A stretch of 64,000 nt of DNA from Polychytrium aggregatum (GCF_025602895.1 NW_026516351.1:1-64000), one strand, 5' to 3'; counted from the stretch's first letter, positions 46,376 through 60,424 are shown. The notes: a model not told the origin generated them from the letters alone. Numbers and translations: made by a program.

Positions 46376-48595
46376 ATGGCCGATAAGCTCTGGTCCATTC
46401 AGCCCGAGGCCGTCACCGACTGGTCTCCCCGGCCCATCGCCCGCGGCGGCTTTGGCGAGGTCTACAGCGCCTCGTACTTTGGCTCCAAGGTCGCCGTGAA
46501 GCAACTGCTTACCGCCTGCAACCCCAAGGAAATCGCCGAGTTCCAGCGGGAGATTGACGTCTGGTACAAGCTCACCCATCCGCACATCCTGCCGCTGCTC
46601 GGCGCCTGCGACAGCGCCGCCAGGCCCTTCATGGTCTCGCCGTTCATGCCCAACGGCACCCTCAAAGCGCACGTTGCGGATGAAGGCAACCGGCTCTCTG
46701 TCGGCTACAAGGCCCGCCTGCTCTACCAGACCGCCTCGGGCATGGCCTACCTCCATAGCAAAAACATTGTCCACGGCGACCTCAAGACCCTCAACATCCT
46801 CCTCGACAACGCCCGCAACGCCATCATCTCGGACTTTGGCATGGCCCGGACCAAGCACACTTCCTCCACCGTCAATCAAATGAGGACTGCCCAGCCGGTG
46901 GGCGGCACCCTTGACTACATGGCCCCCGAGATGCTCGACGACGAGAATCCTGCCGGAACGTCCAAAAAGACCGACGTCTATGCCTTTGCCATCACCATAT
47001 ACGAGGTCTTCAAGAACGGACAACCCATCTGGGTCACCCGGGACGGCCAGCCGATGAGGGACCGGGCTATCGAGTCGCAGGTCACCAGGGGGAACCGCCC
47101 CGCCCGCATCGACGCCATCCCCGACGACATTTGGTCCCTCGTCGAGCGATGCTGGCGCCAGGACCCCGGCGAGCGACCCACCTTTGCCGAAATCCTCGCG
47201 GCCCTGGATCCGTACAAGAACTACACCGCGGCCCCGCCGGAGGCTCGTCCAAACAGCGAGCCTGCATTCTCCAAGGCTGTGTCCATCCAACCCAACGGGG
47301 CCGCCTCCAAATCGTCCGTACCCCGGATAGACCGGGGCTGGTCGAGCCAGTCGAGCCAGTCGAGCCGCTTCCGGCCTTCGCCTTTGTTGGCTGCCCTGGT
47401 GGCTGATCTCGAGGCCCTTCCAAACATCCCGCGGCTGCTTCTCCAGCGTGCCCGACAGGGAGAAATCAAGTCCTGCTTCGACATTGCCCGCCTCATCTCG
47501 GAGGGCAAGCCCGCGACCGACCCGCTGTGGGGCACGGCCGCTCGCCTCTACCAAGTGGCTGCCGACAAAGACAACCTCGAGGCCTTTTTCCACCTCGGGT
47601 GGCTGCACCTCACCGGCATCGGCACGACCCAGAGCGATGTCGACGCTCTCACCTACTGGACCGAGGTCAGCACCAAATCGACCGATGCGGTGCACCAGCC
47701 CATCGCCACGATGATGGCTGGCTGGCTTCATCACCTGGGCCGCGGAACCCGGCAGGACAAGCGCAGAGCCGCCGAGCTCATGCGCCAGAGCCGAAGCGAC
47801 AAGTTCACTCTCGGCGAAAGAATCGTGAGCGGCTCGTACGCCGCCTCGTGCGACTCGCCTGCAGCCGTTGCCCTGTTCCGCCTGTGCCAGTTTGGTTCGC
47901 CCCGGGACTGGTTGTGCGAACACATTCAGGCCATCTGCCATCTCCGCGGCTTTGGCACTTCCAAAGACGAGAAGCAGGCCGTGGCCATCCTGGAAAAGCT
48001 CGCCAACCAAGGCCACGACGACAGCCAGCATATTCTCGGCAAGTGCTACGGATATGGATGGGGCGTGGCCTCCAGCAGCGCCCACTCGTTCCCGTGGTAC
48101 TCCAAGGCGGCAGACCAGGGCAATCTCTATGCCCAGAACATGGTCGGCCGCTGCCTGCAGGACGGCTCTGGTGTCCCCAAAGATCCGCTCAAGGCGGCCG
48201 AGTGGCTCCGCAAGGCCGCCGAGCAGGGCAATTCGGATGCCCAGAGCAACCTCGGCTGGTGCTACCAGCATGGCAGCGGCGTCGCCCAGGACTTCACCAA
48301 GGCCATTGACTGGTACAACCGGTCGGTCGATCAGGAGAACCGGTACGGCTGCTACAACCTGGCCTATTGCTTCCAGAATGGCATCGGCGTCGTCAAGGAC
48401 AACACCCGGGCCTGCGAGCTGTTCAAAAAGTCGGCCGAGCTGGACTACTCCCTCTCCCAAAGCAACCTGGCCGAGTGCCTCGAGAAGGGCCTGGGTGTCC
48501 CCAAGGACATTGAGCTGGCCGTCTTTTGGTACCACAAGGCTGCTGCCCAGGGGAACAGCCAAGCAAAGCAGCGTCTGCAGGAGCTTGGCCGATAG
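46376..48595 (+). CDS. TKL-type protein kinase with C-terminal Sel1-like repeats
   Basis: Intronless, 739 residues. The start is at the GCCATGG before MADKLWSIQP; the frame is open further upstream but reads 5' UTR sequence. The kinase domain is ~17-280: glycine loop ARGGFGEVY, VAVK lysine 42, catalytic loop HGDLKTLNILL (133-143), DFGMA (153), YMAPEM, and WRQDPGERPTFAEIL. The catalytic Asp and DFG are intact, but the usual HRD Arg is Gly, so it is a non-RD kinase. After a Ser/Pro linker come about seven or eight Sel1-like (TPR-related) repeats of ~36 residues, for example AAEWLRKAAEQGNSDAQSNL, running to the C-terminus. Such fusions are expanded in some early-diverging fungi and may couple a scaffold to phosphorylation. 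The substrate is unknown. Confidence 0.9.
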   Translation: MADKLWSIQPEAVTDWSPRPIARGGFGEVYSASYFGSKVAVKQLLTACNPKEIAEFQREIDVWYKLTHPHILPLLGACDSAARPFMVSPFMPNGTLKAHVADEGNRLSVGYKARLLYQTASGMAYLHSKNIVHGDLKTLNILLDNARNAIISDFGMARTKHTSSTVNQMRTAQPVGGTLDYMAPEMLDDENPAGTSKKTDVYAFAITIYEVFKNGQPIWVTRDGQPMRDRAIESQVTRGNRPARIDAIPDDIWSLVERCWRQDPGERPTFAEILAALDPYKNYTAAPPEARPNSEPAFSKAVSIQPNGAASKSSVPRIDRGWSSQSSQSSRFRPSPLLAALVADLEALPNIPRLLLQRARQGEIKSCFDIARLISEGKPATDPLWGTAARLYQVAADKDNLEAFFHLGWLHLTGIGTTQSDVDALTYWTEVSTKSTDAVHQPIATMMAGWLHHLGRGTRQDKRRAAELMRQSRSDKFTLGERIVSGSYAASCDSPAAVALFRLCQFGSPRDWLCEHIQAICHLRGFGTSKDEKQAVAILEKLANQGHDDSQHILGKCYGYGWGVASSSAHSFPWYSKAADQGNLYAQNMVGRCLQDGSGVPKDPLKAAEWLRKAAEQGNSDAQSNLGWCYQHGSGVAQDFTKAIDWYNRSVDQENRYGCYNLAYCFQNGIGVVKDNTRACELFKKSAELDYSLSQSNLAECLEKGLGVPKDIELAVFWYHKAAAQGNSQAKQRLQELGR

Positions 48596-48793
48596 AGAGA
48601 TGGATCGAGGACGCACCCGATCCTCTCGAGTCCTTGGATGGGGTCGTACTCGATGCTGCACCGCATCACACTAGATAAATACAGAGCCACGAGCATATAT
48701 TCAAGAAGCATCAAAGAAAGGACGGCAGGCCGCTTGGTCGTGCTTGTCCCGGATCTACCTGGAGGGGGGGGAGGCGGGGATGGAAAACCAAGA

Positions 48794-48841
48794 GCCGATA
48801 ACCGATAACCAAGGGCCGATAACCGACAACCGAGAACCGAG
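48794..48841. repeat. degenerate CCGATAA repeat near ARPC3 3' end
   Basis: Four to five imperfect copies of (A)CCGATAACC-like units just beyond the ARPC3 stop codon. Confidence 0.7.
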
Positions 48842-48860
48842 CGCCTGCTGGCGATGCTGC

Positions 48861-50019
48861 TTATACTCTGGTGCCAACGTTGGCAATGTTCATGAACTTG
48901 CGCTTGGCAAAGCACATCCACCACTTGGAGGGCTTGTTGTCCTCGTAGATTCGCTGGACGAGCCGGGACGAGAGCTCCTGGCGCATTTGGGTCAGGTATT
49001 GGCGCAGCTGGTCTGGAAGGTGGCCATGCCGTCCCGACCGGTTGCATTGGATCCACATTCGGTCGGGCATGATCGTATTGGAGGCCAGAGAGAGGGTCAA
49101 CAGGCCAGACAAATCGCAGGTCCGCAAATGGTCAGTGGCGGCACTGAAGGCTCGGAAAGCCATCCGGCCGACCCAACGTCGCTGATGCGGCCGAGGTATC
49201 GTTCGATGCCGTCGATCAAAACGTACAAGACAAACACCACCAGACACTCCTCTGCTCCCACCAGACACTCCTCTGCTCCCACGACACCCTCACGGCACCC
49301 TCACGACACCAGCTCCATACCGGTTTCGTCGTTCGTCGAGGTCTTTGTGTAGACCGCATTCAGCGGGAACCCAGCCTCGCCGGGGACAGGGAAGGACTGC
49401 ACGGCGTGGGTCTGGAGCAAAGTGTTGGCCTCACTTTGACCGGGGAGCTTGGACAGTTTCAACAAGCACTCTTGAATATACAGGATCAGGTAGATCAAGA
49501 CTCGGTCGCTCCCGCCACGGATCTCAAAGTTGCGGTAGAAGCTGTTGGCGCGATAGAGATCCAGAGCCTCATCGATGATGTCGTCGGCGTTGGGAGCGGC
49601 TGGAGGCCACATGCGATTTCCGGCAGGAGATGCGTCGGAGGAAGCAAAGGCGGCGCCCCCCCCCGTTCATCCACCAGGTTTCAATCAAGAGCGGCGTCGA
49701 TGGTCAAGGCCCAGATACCGAGTGTCCGCGACGATCCATCCCAAGTTTGATTGGATTTGCAGCGTGCCCCCCCCCACCACCAGGGTAAGAATGATGAAAA
49801 ATGATGATGAGCAAATCGTCAGAGCCGAGCCCAAGTCGACGTGATCGCACTATCAGGCGAACCAGCGACGAAACCATTCTCGCACGGCGTGTGCTCACCA
49901 GGAGGGGCATTGCCGCGCACCCGAGTTTTGATGGGTAGCAGAGGAATGCTGCCGAGCACCCTGGCATCGGCATCGCTGATAGACGAGTGGTAGACCTGAG
50001 GGGCCGAATGGCGGAGCAT
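48861..50019 (-). CDS. ARPC3: Arp2/3 complex subunit 3 (p21-Arc)
   Basis: Exons (minus) 50019-49899, 49599-49321 and 49012-48861 join to 183 residues, close to the family length of ~178. The family pattern is unmistakable: VYHSSISDADARVLGSIPLL near the N-terminus, then DDIIDEALDLYRANSFYRNF, LIYLILYIQECL, FPVPGEAGFPLNAVY and KPSKWWMCFAKRKFMN at the end. ARPC3 is a structural subunit of the Arp2/3 actin-branching complex, used for crawling, endocytosis and actin patches. The start is uncertain. The in-frame ATG at 50019 gives MLRHSAPQ before VYHSS, but a consensus branch site and CTCAG acceptor just before VYHSS leave room for a tiny upstream first exon. Confidence 0.9.
49240..49281. repeat. 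~21-bp direct duplication in ARPC3 intron 2
   Basis: Two adjacent copies of CCAGACACTCCTCTGCTCCC. Confidence 0.9.
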
Positions 50020-51340
50020 GTGGGTTAGCACCAGCTCGATCGTATCAGCTCGATCGTATCAGCTCGATCATATCAGCTCGATCGTATCAGCTCGATCGCA
50101 TCGGCCTGAAACAGCAGGTCGCAGCCGCTTTGGGCTTGGTCAGGTTGCAGCCGTCCTTGGCGTCCATGCAGTCAGAGCGACTTTGAAAGGGAGGGGCCAA
50201 ACGGGGCTATGCTGCCCCATGATGCTCTGAACCCACGGGACCCATCGCCGCCATGCCAAGAATCCAGTCGATATCTGCGACGAAAGGGACCGCTGCTGCA
50301 AAGGCTGTGTCCAAGAGGGATCGACACGAGACGATACTGGCCAGTCTCGACAGGCGATGGATGGGCGCAGCCTGCGAAGGTCTTGCCGATGCACTCTGGT
50401 TCGCTGTATCCCAATCGATTGTCTCGTCGCAGCTATGCCCCGGGATGGCCCGGAGACTCGTGCAGCGCTTCGAGGCCGTCCAGTTCACGTCTCGAAAAAA
50501 TAGGGCGACTGCGTGGCCGCTTGGGATACGAAGGCGCCGCCAACGGCGACGGGCGCTGACTCGGCGACGAGCTTTTGGAATCTCTTTCGCCACACAGAAG
50601 GACGGCTCGGCAGCGGTGTCGCAGACTTACAGGCATGACGGGATTTGGAGCCGGGTGGACGGGCTGGTGCTGGGGCAAAGCGGTCGAGGCGATGAAGACA
50701 AACAGCAGACGAGAAATGGCCGCGAAAGCGGGAATGCCAAGGGGGGGGGAGCGCAGCCCTGGTCGCGCACACACATACGCTGGCGGGTGGGACCACTTCC
50801 AACTCCAAGTGGTATCCCTCCAAGGGCCTGCATCAAGCACAACCTCGTCCGTATTTATTGCGGGGAGAGGAGTGTAAATAGCCACCGCGACCTGCAAAGT
50901 GGATTCGCCAACAAATCCAAACCAGATACCGCACAACCAAGAACAAGGAATCGAAGGAGACTCGGTTTGGAAATGTATCTGGCTTGGAAGCGGGAGGAAA
51001 ACAGAGATGGTTGCCAAAGCAGACTTTTGCAAGGCCAGCTCCTTCGATAGCGAGGAGCAAGTTTCGACAGGCGATGACTGTGGAAGGACCAGGGACCCCC
51101 ACATTCTCGTTTTGCGACAACGCATTCTGTTGTAGACAAAACCAGAACATTGAGAGGAGTACAGAGGACGCAGACATTATGGCGGGATGATGCATAGCCC
51201 ATAAACAACAGAGCAAGTCCGGAGTATCCTCTCTCCCCTATTCTGTTGGATCCCAGCGGCTTTTCTTGAACCCAAGTTGACAAAAATGAAAAAAAGAACA
51301 ATCAATCCGTGTCCTTCCTCTCCGATCCTGCTTTGTCCTT
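50020..51340. other. intergenic region between ARPC3 and UGP1
   Basis: Begins with a ~14-15-bp repeat (50032-50100). A + strand frame at 50253-51050 (265 codons) starts with a somewhat protein-like stretch but has no domain or splice support; I do not call it. Confidence 0.45.
50032..50100. repeat. CAGCTCGATCGTAT repeat x ~5 immediately upstream of ARPC3
   Basis: Nearly identical direct copies, each containing the palindromic core CGATCG. They begin 12 bases from the assigned ARPC3 start, in its promoter/5' UTR or possibly its first intron. Confidence 0.92.
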
Positions 51341-54557
<3,217 letters not shown>

Positions 54558-55138
54558 TGCGGCGCGTGCGCAGGTGGAGATGCGATATGCCTGGGCGACC
54601 GAGTGCGTGCGGTGGCGATAAGGTCGCCTGTGTGCTTGAGGGCAGTGCGCTGAGGCAGATGCGCAGGAGAGTGGGTCAGAGCGGGTGTGCTCTGGGGTTG
54701 GCGGTGTGGCCGGAAGGCAAGAGGTGTTGGTGGTTGATGGTGGGATGAGTTGACAATGACCCAACAACGACGGCGACGGAAACGGAAATAGTCGCTCGGG
54801 CGGGAGCGAGACGGCGGGGCAGCTGTGCAGACAGTTGTGCGTGTGGCTCTCGGCGGCTCTCGGCTGCTCTCGGCTGCTCTCGGCTGCTCTCGGCGGCAGT
54901 TCTGTGTGCGCCTGCGAGTTCTGTGCTCTGGAGGCGCGCCTCGAACAACACACTCAATGCACTCGACACACCCAACACACCGAATGCACCCAACTCACCC
55001 AACACACCGAATACAATCCCATCCATGCGATGCGGTTGCATGCAGCTCCATGCCTTGATATCCAACGCAATGCAGCCAGCAACATACCACCGGCACGCAG
55101 GGATGTGGGGCATCGGCACCGAGGAAAGAACGAATGTC
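54558..55138. promoter_or_regulatory. divergent upstream region of UGP1 and the REEP-like gene
   Basis: Contains a 10-base GGCTGCTCTC repeat (54843-54893) and an ACACACCGAATGCACCCA-type repeat (54947-55015). Both promoters must lie here. Confidence 0.5.
54843..55015. repeat. two tandem repeat blocks in UGP1 upstream region
   Basis: A decamer (GGCTGCTCTC, ~5 copies, 54843-54893), then a CACCCAACACACCGAAT-like unit repeated about three times (54947-55015). Confidence 0.82.
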
Positions 55139-56589
55139 ATGCCATGTCGCTCATCTCCGCTCGCCCCCCCATCGCTATTCCCGCCATGTCCGGCCCGCCA
55201 GCCCGCCTTCGAGCAGGGCACTGGCCTCCATCCCTCGCCGCCCCCATATCCCCCGGTCGCCTCGGCCTCCGGAATCATGATCTTGGAGATCCTGTGCTAT
55301 CTCTCGACAGCATACCAATGTCTCAAGGTGGGCCGAGTCCGCGTCGCTGATTCTGCATGCTTCTTCATGGAACAGCCGCGACCATGAACCGGGGCCACCT
55401 CAATCGGCAACCAGCGGGCCGAGGCGGCGGCTGTCGGGATGTGCTTCTCGCTCGCTGATGCATCGCCCGCACGACCACTCTAACATCAATCCTTCTCATC
55501 CTGCTCGGCCCCACCGACGACGCCTGCCTGGCCCAACATCGACATCCACCAGCTTCTCAACGGTCCTTCCAACCATGAGGCATTGGTGAGCATCGCTTGC
55601 AGCGCACCGAACCCAGCTCTATCGCACCAACAACTGAGCCGGTCGACCTTTGCCATCCCCAGGCCGGAGCAGTGGTCTGTTGGGTCGTCCTGGCCCTCTA
55701 CCGATCCATACTCTCGCCGCTCGTGGGACACATCTCGACCCTCAACCATACATTTCATCTGGCCATTCTCATTGGACAAGCCCTTCCAGCTGTGGTTCTC
55801 TATCGTCTCTTTGTCTGCCCGTGCTTCATCGCCCTCGAGAGTCTGTGCGAGCATCTCCAGAGTACTGCAGTGCGCACTCGGCTCAAAAGTCCTTCCCTGG
55901 TGACCGATCTGCTCCTCTGGATCTATCGCCGACTCGAGACCAACATTGTGATGAGATCCCCTCTGCATACCCTCCTTCGACCAAGCCCTGCTGCTGCTCG
56001 AGCGCTGCTGAATCAGTCCCAGGGCACAACATTGGCCCACTTTGGCATCCGTGGCCTCGATGTGGGCTCCAATGCCGACTCCATCCGCCCCAACCAACTT
56101 CAGCCTGCTGGCGATAGCTCCCGCAAAAGCGTCGCTCCCACGCTGGCTCCCACGCTGGCCCCCACGGAGACTGGCTCGGCTGACGCCCGTTCGCCGGATC
56201 CGCCCGAATCTCTTTTGGCAGACAGCCACCTGGCTCAGAGCATCGACTTTATTCGATCTTCGTACCAAACCATCCTATCGCTCGTGCACATCCATCGAAA
56301 GGATCGGACGACCCAGCCACTTCCATCCCAGAGCGCCATCCCGAGTGAGCCGCTCACTCCGGCGCCCGACAGCACCGAGAAGCCACTTCCCCAACCTCCG
56401 TCGTCGTCGCCGCCAAAGTCAAAGCCCAGAATGATTCGCCGAAAGAGGATCTTTCATGTATCGACGATCGGCAGCGACGACGACGCGGATGCTGTGTCCT
56501 CGGACCCGACATCTGATCCCGGAGCAGGCCCGCGAAGATCGGCTCGGTTGCTGGAAAAACAATCAAACCCTGACAAGCGCAGGCGGTAG
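55139..56589 (+). CDS. putative TB2/DP1/HVA22 (REEP/Yop1-like) membrane-shaping protein with long tail
   Basis: Proposed exons 55139-55327, 55553-55585 and 55663-56589 (382 residues, all phase 0). The hydrophobic start MILEILCYLSTAYQCLK is followed by a short linker. Then comes a long hydrophobic hairpin, VVCWVVLALYRSILSPLVGH and LAILIGQALPAVVLYRLFV, arranged like the WVVFALF...LLWLLLP...LYxxFLxPFL pattern of REEP/Yop1 proteins. These curve tubular ER. After it come an amphipathic region and a ~230-residue hydrophilic tail with a Pro-Thr-Leu-Ala repeat, basic RMIRRKR and an acidic end. The start is uncertain: ATG 55139 or ATG 55277, directly before the hydrophobic segment. The 33-base middle exon is inferred from phase and a CTAAC branch site. 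The family call is tentative. Confidence 0.5.
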
Positions 56590-57001
56590 GCGACTCGACC
56601 AATACTTGGCCGACCCCACGACTCTCCTCGCTCTCGAAAACACAGCCAGCGGCGGATGGCACGGTGGTCATATGGCCTTCTAAATGAGCTGCAGGAGCTG
56701 CTTGGAAACCCAGTCGAGGAACTCAGAATGCTTCATGAAGCTGGGTCCAGATTCAGACGCAAAAGCCGAATAGAACTTTGAACGAACCATGAATTGGTTT
56801 CTGGATCATTGCGATGGAGCATGTTGCGATTCGGAAACCCAAGGTTATGAGAACGGATGCGGGTCGGACAGTAAGCACCGCATGGCGAGTGAGCACAGTA
56901 TGTATCGTAAATGCTGCGAGCAGTCTCCGGGCAAATACACCGGAGCCACACCACTACCAAACCCCAAGCTCTCCTTTGCTGCCCAGTGCTCCCGCTGCTA
57001 C
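56590..57001. other. convergent 3' intergenic region
   Basis: Between the stops of the REEP-like and TPGS1-like genes. Nothing recognised. Confidence 0.5.
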
Positions 57002-58206
57002 TCACACGTCGTGTCCCGGCGTATGCGGCTGTGCAACGTTTTCAAGAAAGTTCTGAATGAGGCTCATTGAGAGGAGCGGGCTATCCTGCGACAGTTTCTG
57101 GTATTGCAGTTTGATCTGCTTGAGGAACTCTGATAGGAGAGCGGATTGCCGTGAGTCGGTGGTCGGCTGTGCAGCGAGCGCCTGCTTAAGGACGATTACA
57201 CACAAGCAACCGAGCCGCGATGAATGCACCAAGCCGCAAACCTTCCAGTAGCCCTGCGAGCAGTGTAATGTCGCGAAAGGCCTCGAAGCTGACGAGCTCG
57301 TGGTGATCGGTCCACCCCAACACAATTTTGTAAAATGATGCTTGGATCCGCTCGTAGCCTCTGCGAAAGGTTGGAGACAATGTGGTGTAAGCGCACATTC
57401 ACATTCTGCACGAAACATGCACCACCGCCCCCAACGACGCAGCATCGTGCCCACATTCCACTCAGGCTGAGAAGCCAGGGCATCTACCTCAGAAAGTAGT
57501 TGAGAAAATTGGTAAAGTCGGACATCTCTATGCCCGTCAGGATGTCGCCCTTGTTTCCAGCTTGCGATGGAGGGGGGCCCGATTGTAAGTCCAAATGCTC
57601 GTTGTGTGCAGCCGGCATTTGGTTTGGGCCATCGCCGTTCGTTCGCGAAGGCTTTCCTCAATACAGCATCCAATGGCGGCTGCATATAACTGCTCACCAT
57701 TTAGCGACTCAAATGCCTGGGCGACGCTCTCGTTGTACGAGGGGGAGTTCCAGTTTCCAAGGTTAATCTGAGTGTATGCTTGATACACTGGCGCGAAGCG
57801 ATGCAGACTGTTCTTGAGACTGTGGCGAGAGGGCCCGAATGAGTTCCCCAGGCATGGATCCAAGCATGGGTCCAAGGGGAAAGCTGCGACGCCGGCCAAG
57901 TCTTACTGATCTGTGATGAATGTGATGGGGTCATCCGGCTGGGCTTCTAACAGGTTGGTGAGCATCTGCTTCAGCTCCGCGTTGACACCTGTTTGGGCTG
58001 CGGTGGAGGGTCGGGACACATATATGCATCGTTAGTCTTGTTCGCGGCTCAGCCTGGCACAGGCTCAGTGCAGTCGGCTTGGGGCTGTGAGAAATGCTGT
58101 TCTGGTGTCGTGGAGGCAGCCGCGACAGGGCGACTGGGCGACTGGGAGCACACTCCGTACTGAGATACTCGAGCGCGGGAAGGGAGCTTGCGTCCACGAC
58201 ATTCAT
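57002..58206 (-). CDS. TPGS1-like tubulin polyglutamylase complex subunit (D/D domain protein)
   Basis: Six exons (minus): 58206-58161, 57988-57907, 57819-57698, 57560-57488, 57360-57242, 57129-57002; 189 residues. The N-terminus ELKQMLTNLLEAQPDDPITF has the RIIa-type dimerisation/docking pattern (LxxLLxxxPxDPixF), which I recall at the start of TPGS1. Helical segments follow: LHRFAPVYQAYTQINLGNW, MSDFTNFLNYFLRGYERIQA and FEAFRDITLLAGLLEEFLKQ. The shape and order fit TPGS1, the subunit that targets TTLL1 polyglutamylase to axonemes and basal bodies. Another axonemal D/D protein is possible. No LXXLL or enzyme motif is present. The last splice was chosen because it alone keeps the frame, with a pyrimidine-rich CTATCAG acceptor. 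The gene is divergent from QCR9. Confidence 0.55.
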
Positions 58207-58537
58207 GGCGCCACTGAAGGTATTGTTTTCCGATGTGAATCGATGTTCTGGACGCCAGAACGAATATGAATTCGATGTACCGAGCCCTGCGTCGAGGCAC
58301 TAGACAGGGCAAGTGCAGCGGCAGTCGCAGGGGACAGTCGCAGGGGGCTGTGTCGGCGATCCTCACACCCGCGTCGCGCTAAACCGGGATGCGTGGGTGC
58401 CTGGTGCTGGATCGATCCGCCCTCGAGTGCATTTCATTAACCGGCGCTTTTGCGTTTTTCAAACCAGCCGCTGTGACAGGCCGCCTCTTCTGCATCTGCC
58501 AGCGACCCCGCCCCAGACACTCTCCGAGACCGCCGCC
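58207..58537. promoter_or_regulatory. divergent promoter, TPGS1-like/QCR9
   Basis: 331 bases between two start codons. The QCR9 side has a pyrimidine-rich leader. Confidence 0.5.
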
Positions 58538-59582
58538 ATGAGCATCAGCAAGCAAATCTACAACGTCTTTTACAGAAGGTGAAGGCAGCTTCCGGCGATT
58601 TCAGTCTCTCTCTCTCTCTCTCTCCGTGCTTTCGCTCGGCGATGGCTCGCTGCTGTCGCTGCGGCATCCAAACGTGCATTTTCGCGCATCGGCTCTGTCT
58701 CGCCGCCCATTCGTGTCAGTCCCGAGCTGCAAGAACACACACCAAGACCGATGTCGATTGTCCAACGACGAGTACGCCAGGAGCGACACATGTCTCTCTG
58801 AATTTATCCAGGACTTCTCCAACGCGACAGAACGACCGCGGCGCACAGACAGGAGGTGGCATGTTGATCTGAAAGCGAGCGAGAATCGCCGACATCCGAT
58901 GGGCTTTGCCGGTCCCATGCGGCTGTCCAACAATCGATGGCTCAACTTGGGATGAGTCAGTCCAACTAAAGCATACCGACAAGCACCCTGCGCGGCTGCA
59001 AGGCATCTCGATTGCCAGGGTCGTGGCCGTTATTTCAGTATCCATTGATCCAGAACCCCAACAAACGGCAGACACGAATGTGGCAGAGCTCTTCGCAGCG
59101 CATAGCGATCCGTCCGCGCCGCAGCAGACGGCATCTGTCTGCTGCATCATCGACACACACTTGCCATGCCATGGTGCACGCCGTCAACCCATGCCTCTAA
59201 CGCACGGCTCGCAATGTCGCTTTGTCTTGGTTTCAACAGGAGCTCCTCCTATGTCTTTGGCATCTTTGCCTTTGGCTTTGCCTTCGAGCTCGGCTTCGAC
59301 GCCATCTCGCACCGCGTCTGGGACACTCTCAACCACGGTGTACGTATTCGACGAGCGAGCGATTCGACGGGCCAGCGGCTCTGGCTCTGGCATGGCACCA
59401 TGAAACTGGGGGGACTGAGCTCGGCCCAGGTTCACGTATCTGGCAAAGCAGCCGTACGAGTGGTCCGCTCGTGCCTTTGCTGCATATCGACAAGCTCCCC
59501 GACTGACACTCTGTCTGCCTCCCCCGATCACCGCTCACAGCGCCAGTGGAAGGATATCCGCCACAAGTACATCGAGCAGTAA
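58538..59582 (+). CDS. QCR9: cytochrome bc1 complex subunit 9
   Basis: Exons 58538-58578, 59240-59339 and 59541-59582 join to 60 residues, the typical size. The order matches Qcr9/UQCR10: an N-terminal amphipathic MSISKQIYNVFYRR, a single membrane helix SSYVFGIFAFGFAFELGFDA, then WDTLNHGRQWKDIRHKYIEQ, equivalent to the family's N-GKLWKDVK segment. Qcr9 anchors the Rieske protein and cytochrome c1 in complex III of the mitochondrial inner membrane. The first intron is unusually long (661 bases) for so small a gene and contains a CT run. The 5' splice of intron 2 was chosen as GTACGT, which alone keeps the frame. The coding pieces are too short to find by length alone. Confidence 0.9.
58604..58624. 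repeat. (CT)n microsatellite in QCR9 intron 1
   Basis: A run of ~10 CT dinucleotides shortly after the donor. Confidence 0.85.
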
Positions 59583-60424
59583 ACCGCTCCTCCTTCCATG
59601 TCAAAGCCAATGTTCCGAGCAGCGATGCATGGTCCTGTCCACATAGACATCCAGACGGGCGGTGGGGCTTCGGCCCCCTCCCGCTGCTGCTCGATATCGT
59701 GCAAAGCCACTCTGAATACAGCAATAGCCTCTATTCCCCCTCCCAACCCCGACCCAGGCGCATGTTCTGTCATATGAATCTCGAGCCGGAGTACCTTTCT
59801 CTTCATGTGCTGCACCCCCACCACCACCGCTGCCAACACACGCCGCCGGGGCGGTCAGCTGAGCTTCGTCGCTGCTGGCTGGTGTGTCCAGGTGTGCCCA
59901 GGTGCGCATCGCCTGCGATGCATAAAAGGCACTCTCGGCCATCGCTTCCTGGGCAGTCTCCACCCTCATCCCGATTTCCGTGGGCTGCCTCATCTCCTCC
60001 ACCGAGTCCGGCTGTGGTTCTTGACTTGATTGCTGCCTGTATCCTCGCCGCTGCCGTCGTTGCCGTGGCTAGCTTTGGTACTTTTACTTTCTGCCTTTCT
60101 CTCTCTCTCGTTGCTCGTTCGCTCGTTCGCTCGTTCGCTCCTTCGCTTGCTTTGCGGTTCGCTCGTTCGTCGCTTGTTTGTCCATCCGTCCAGGCGTCAC
60201 GTGTCGCGAAATTTTTTGCCTTTTTCTCTGGTCGTTTCCTGACCCCAGGCGACATCCGTGATCCGACCCTGCTCGTCTGCCTGCCCCAGCCAGATCTCGA
60301 TCGAGGCCTCCTGTCTGTCGATCTGTCGATCTGTCGTCTGTCTGCAATCAGCCCGCTGAACCTGTCCATCCCGTCAAGGCACCCGAATCATCGCCCTCGC
60401 TCACCCAACCTGAAATCTGCCACC
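59583..60424. other. QCR9 3' flank and carnitine acetyltransferase promoter
   Basis: The distal half is pyrimidine-rich, with a GCTCGTTC repeat (60113-60143) and a T-run before the ATG. No gene recognised; an open frame spanning it into the next gene is promoter read-through. Confidence 0.5.
60113..60143. repeat. GCTCGTTC octamer repeat in CAT2 promoter
   Basis: Three to four direct copies ~290 bases before the start codon. Confidence 0.85.

Noticed and set aside
50253-51050. 265-codon + strand frame between ARPC3 and UGP1
   Set aside because: The first ~80 residues look mildly protein-like, but codon use is unlike the neighbours and there is no recognisable motif. RNA evidence would be needed to call it.
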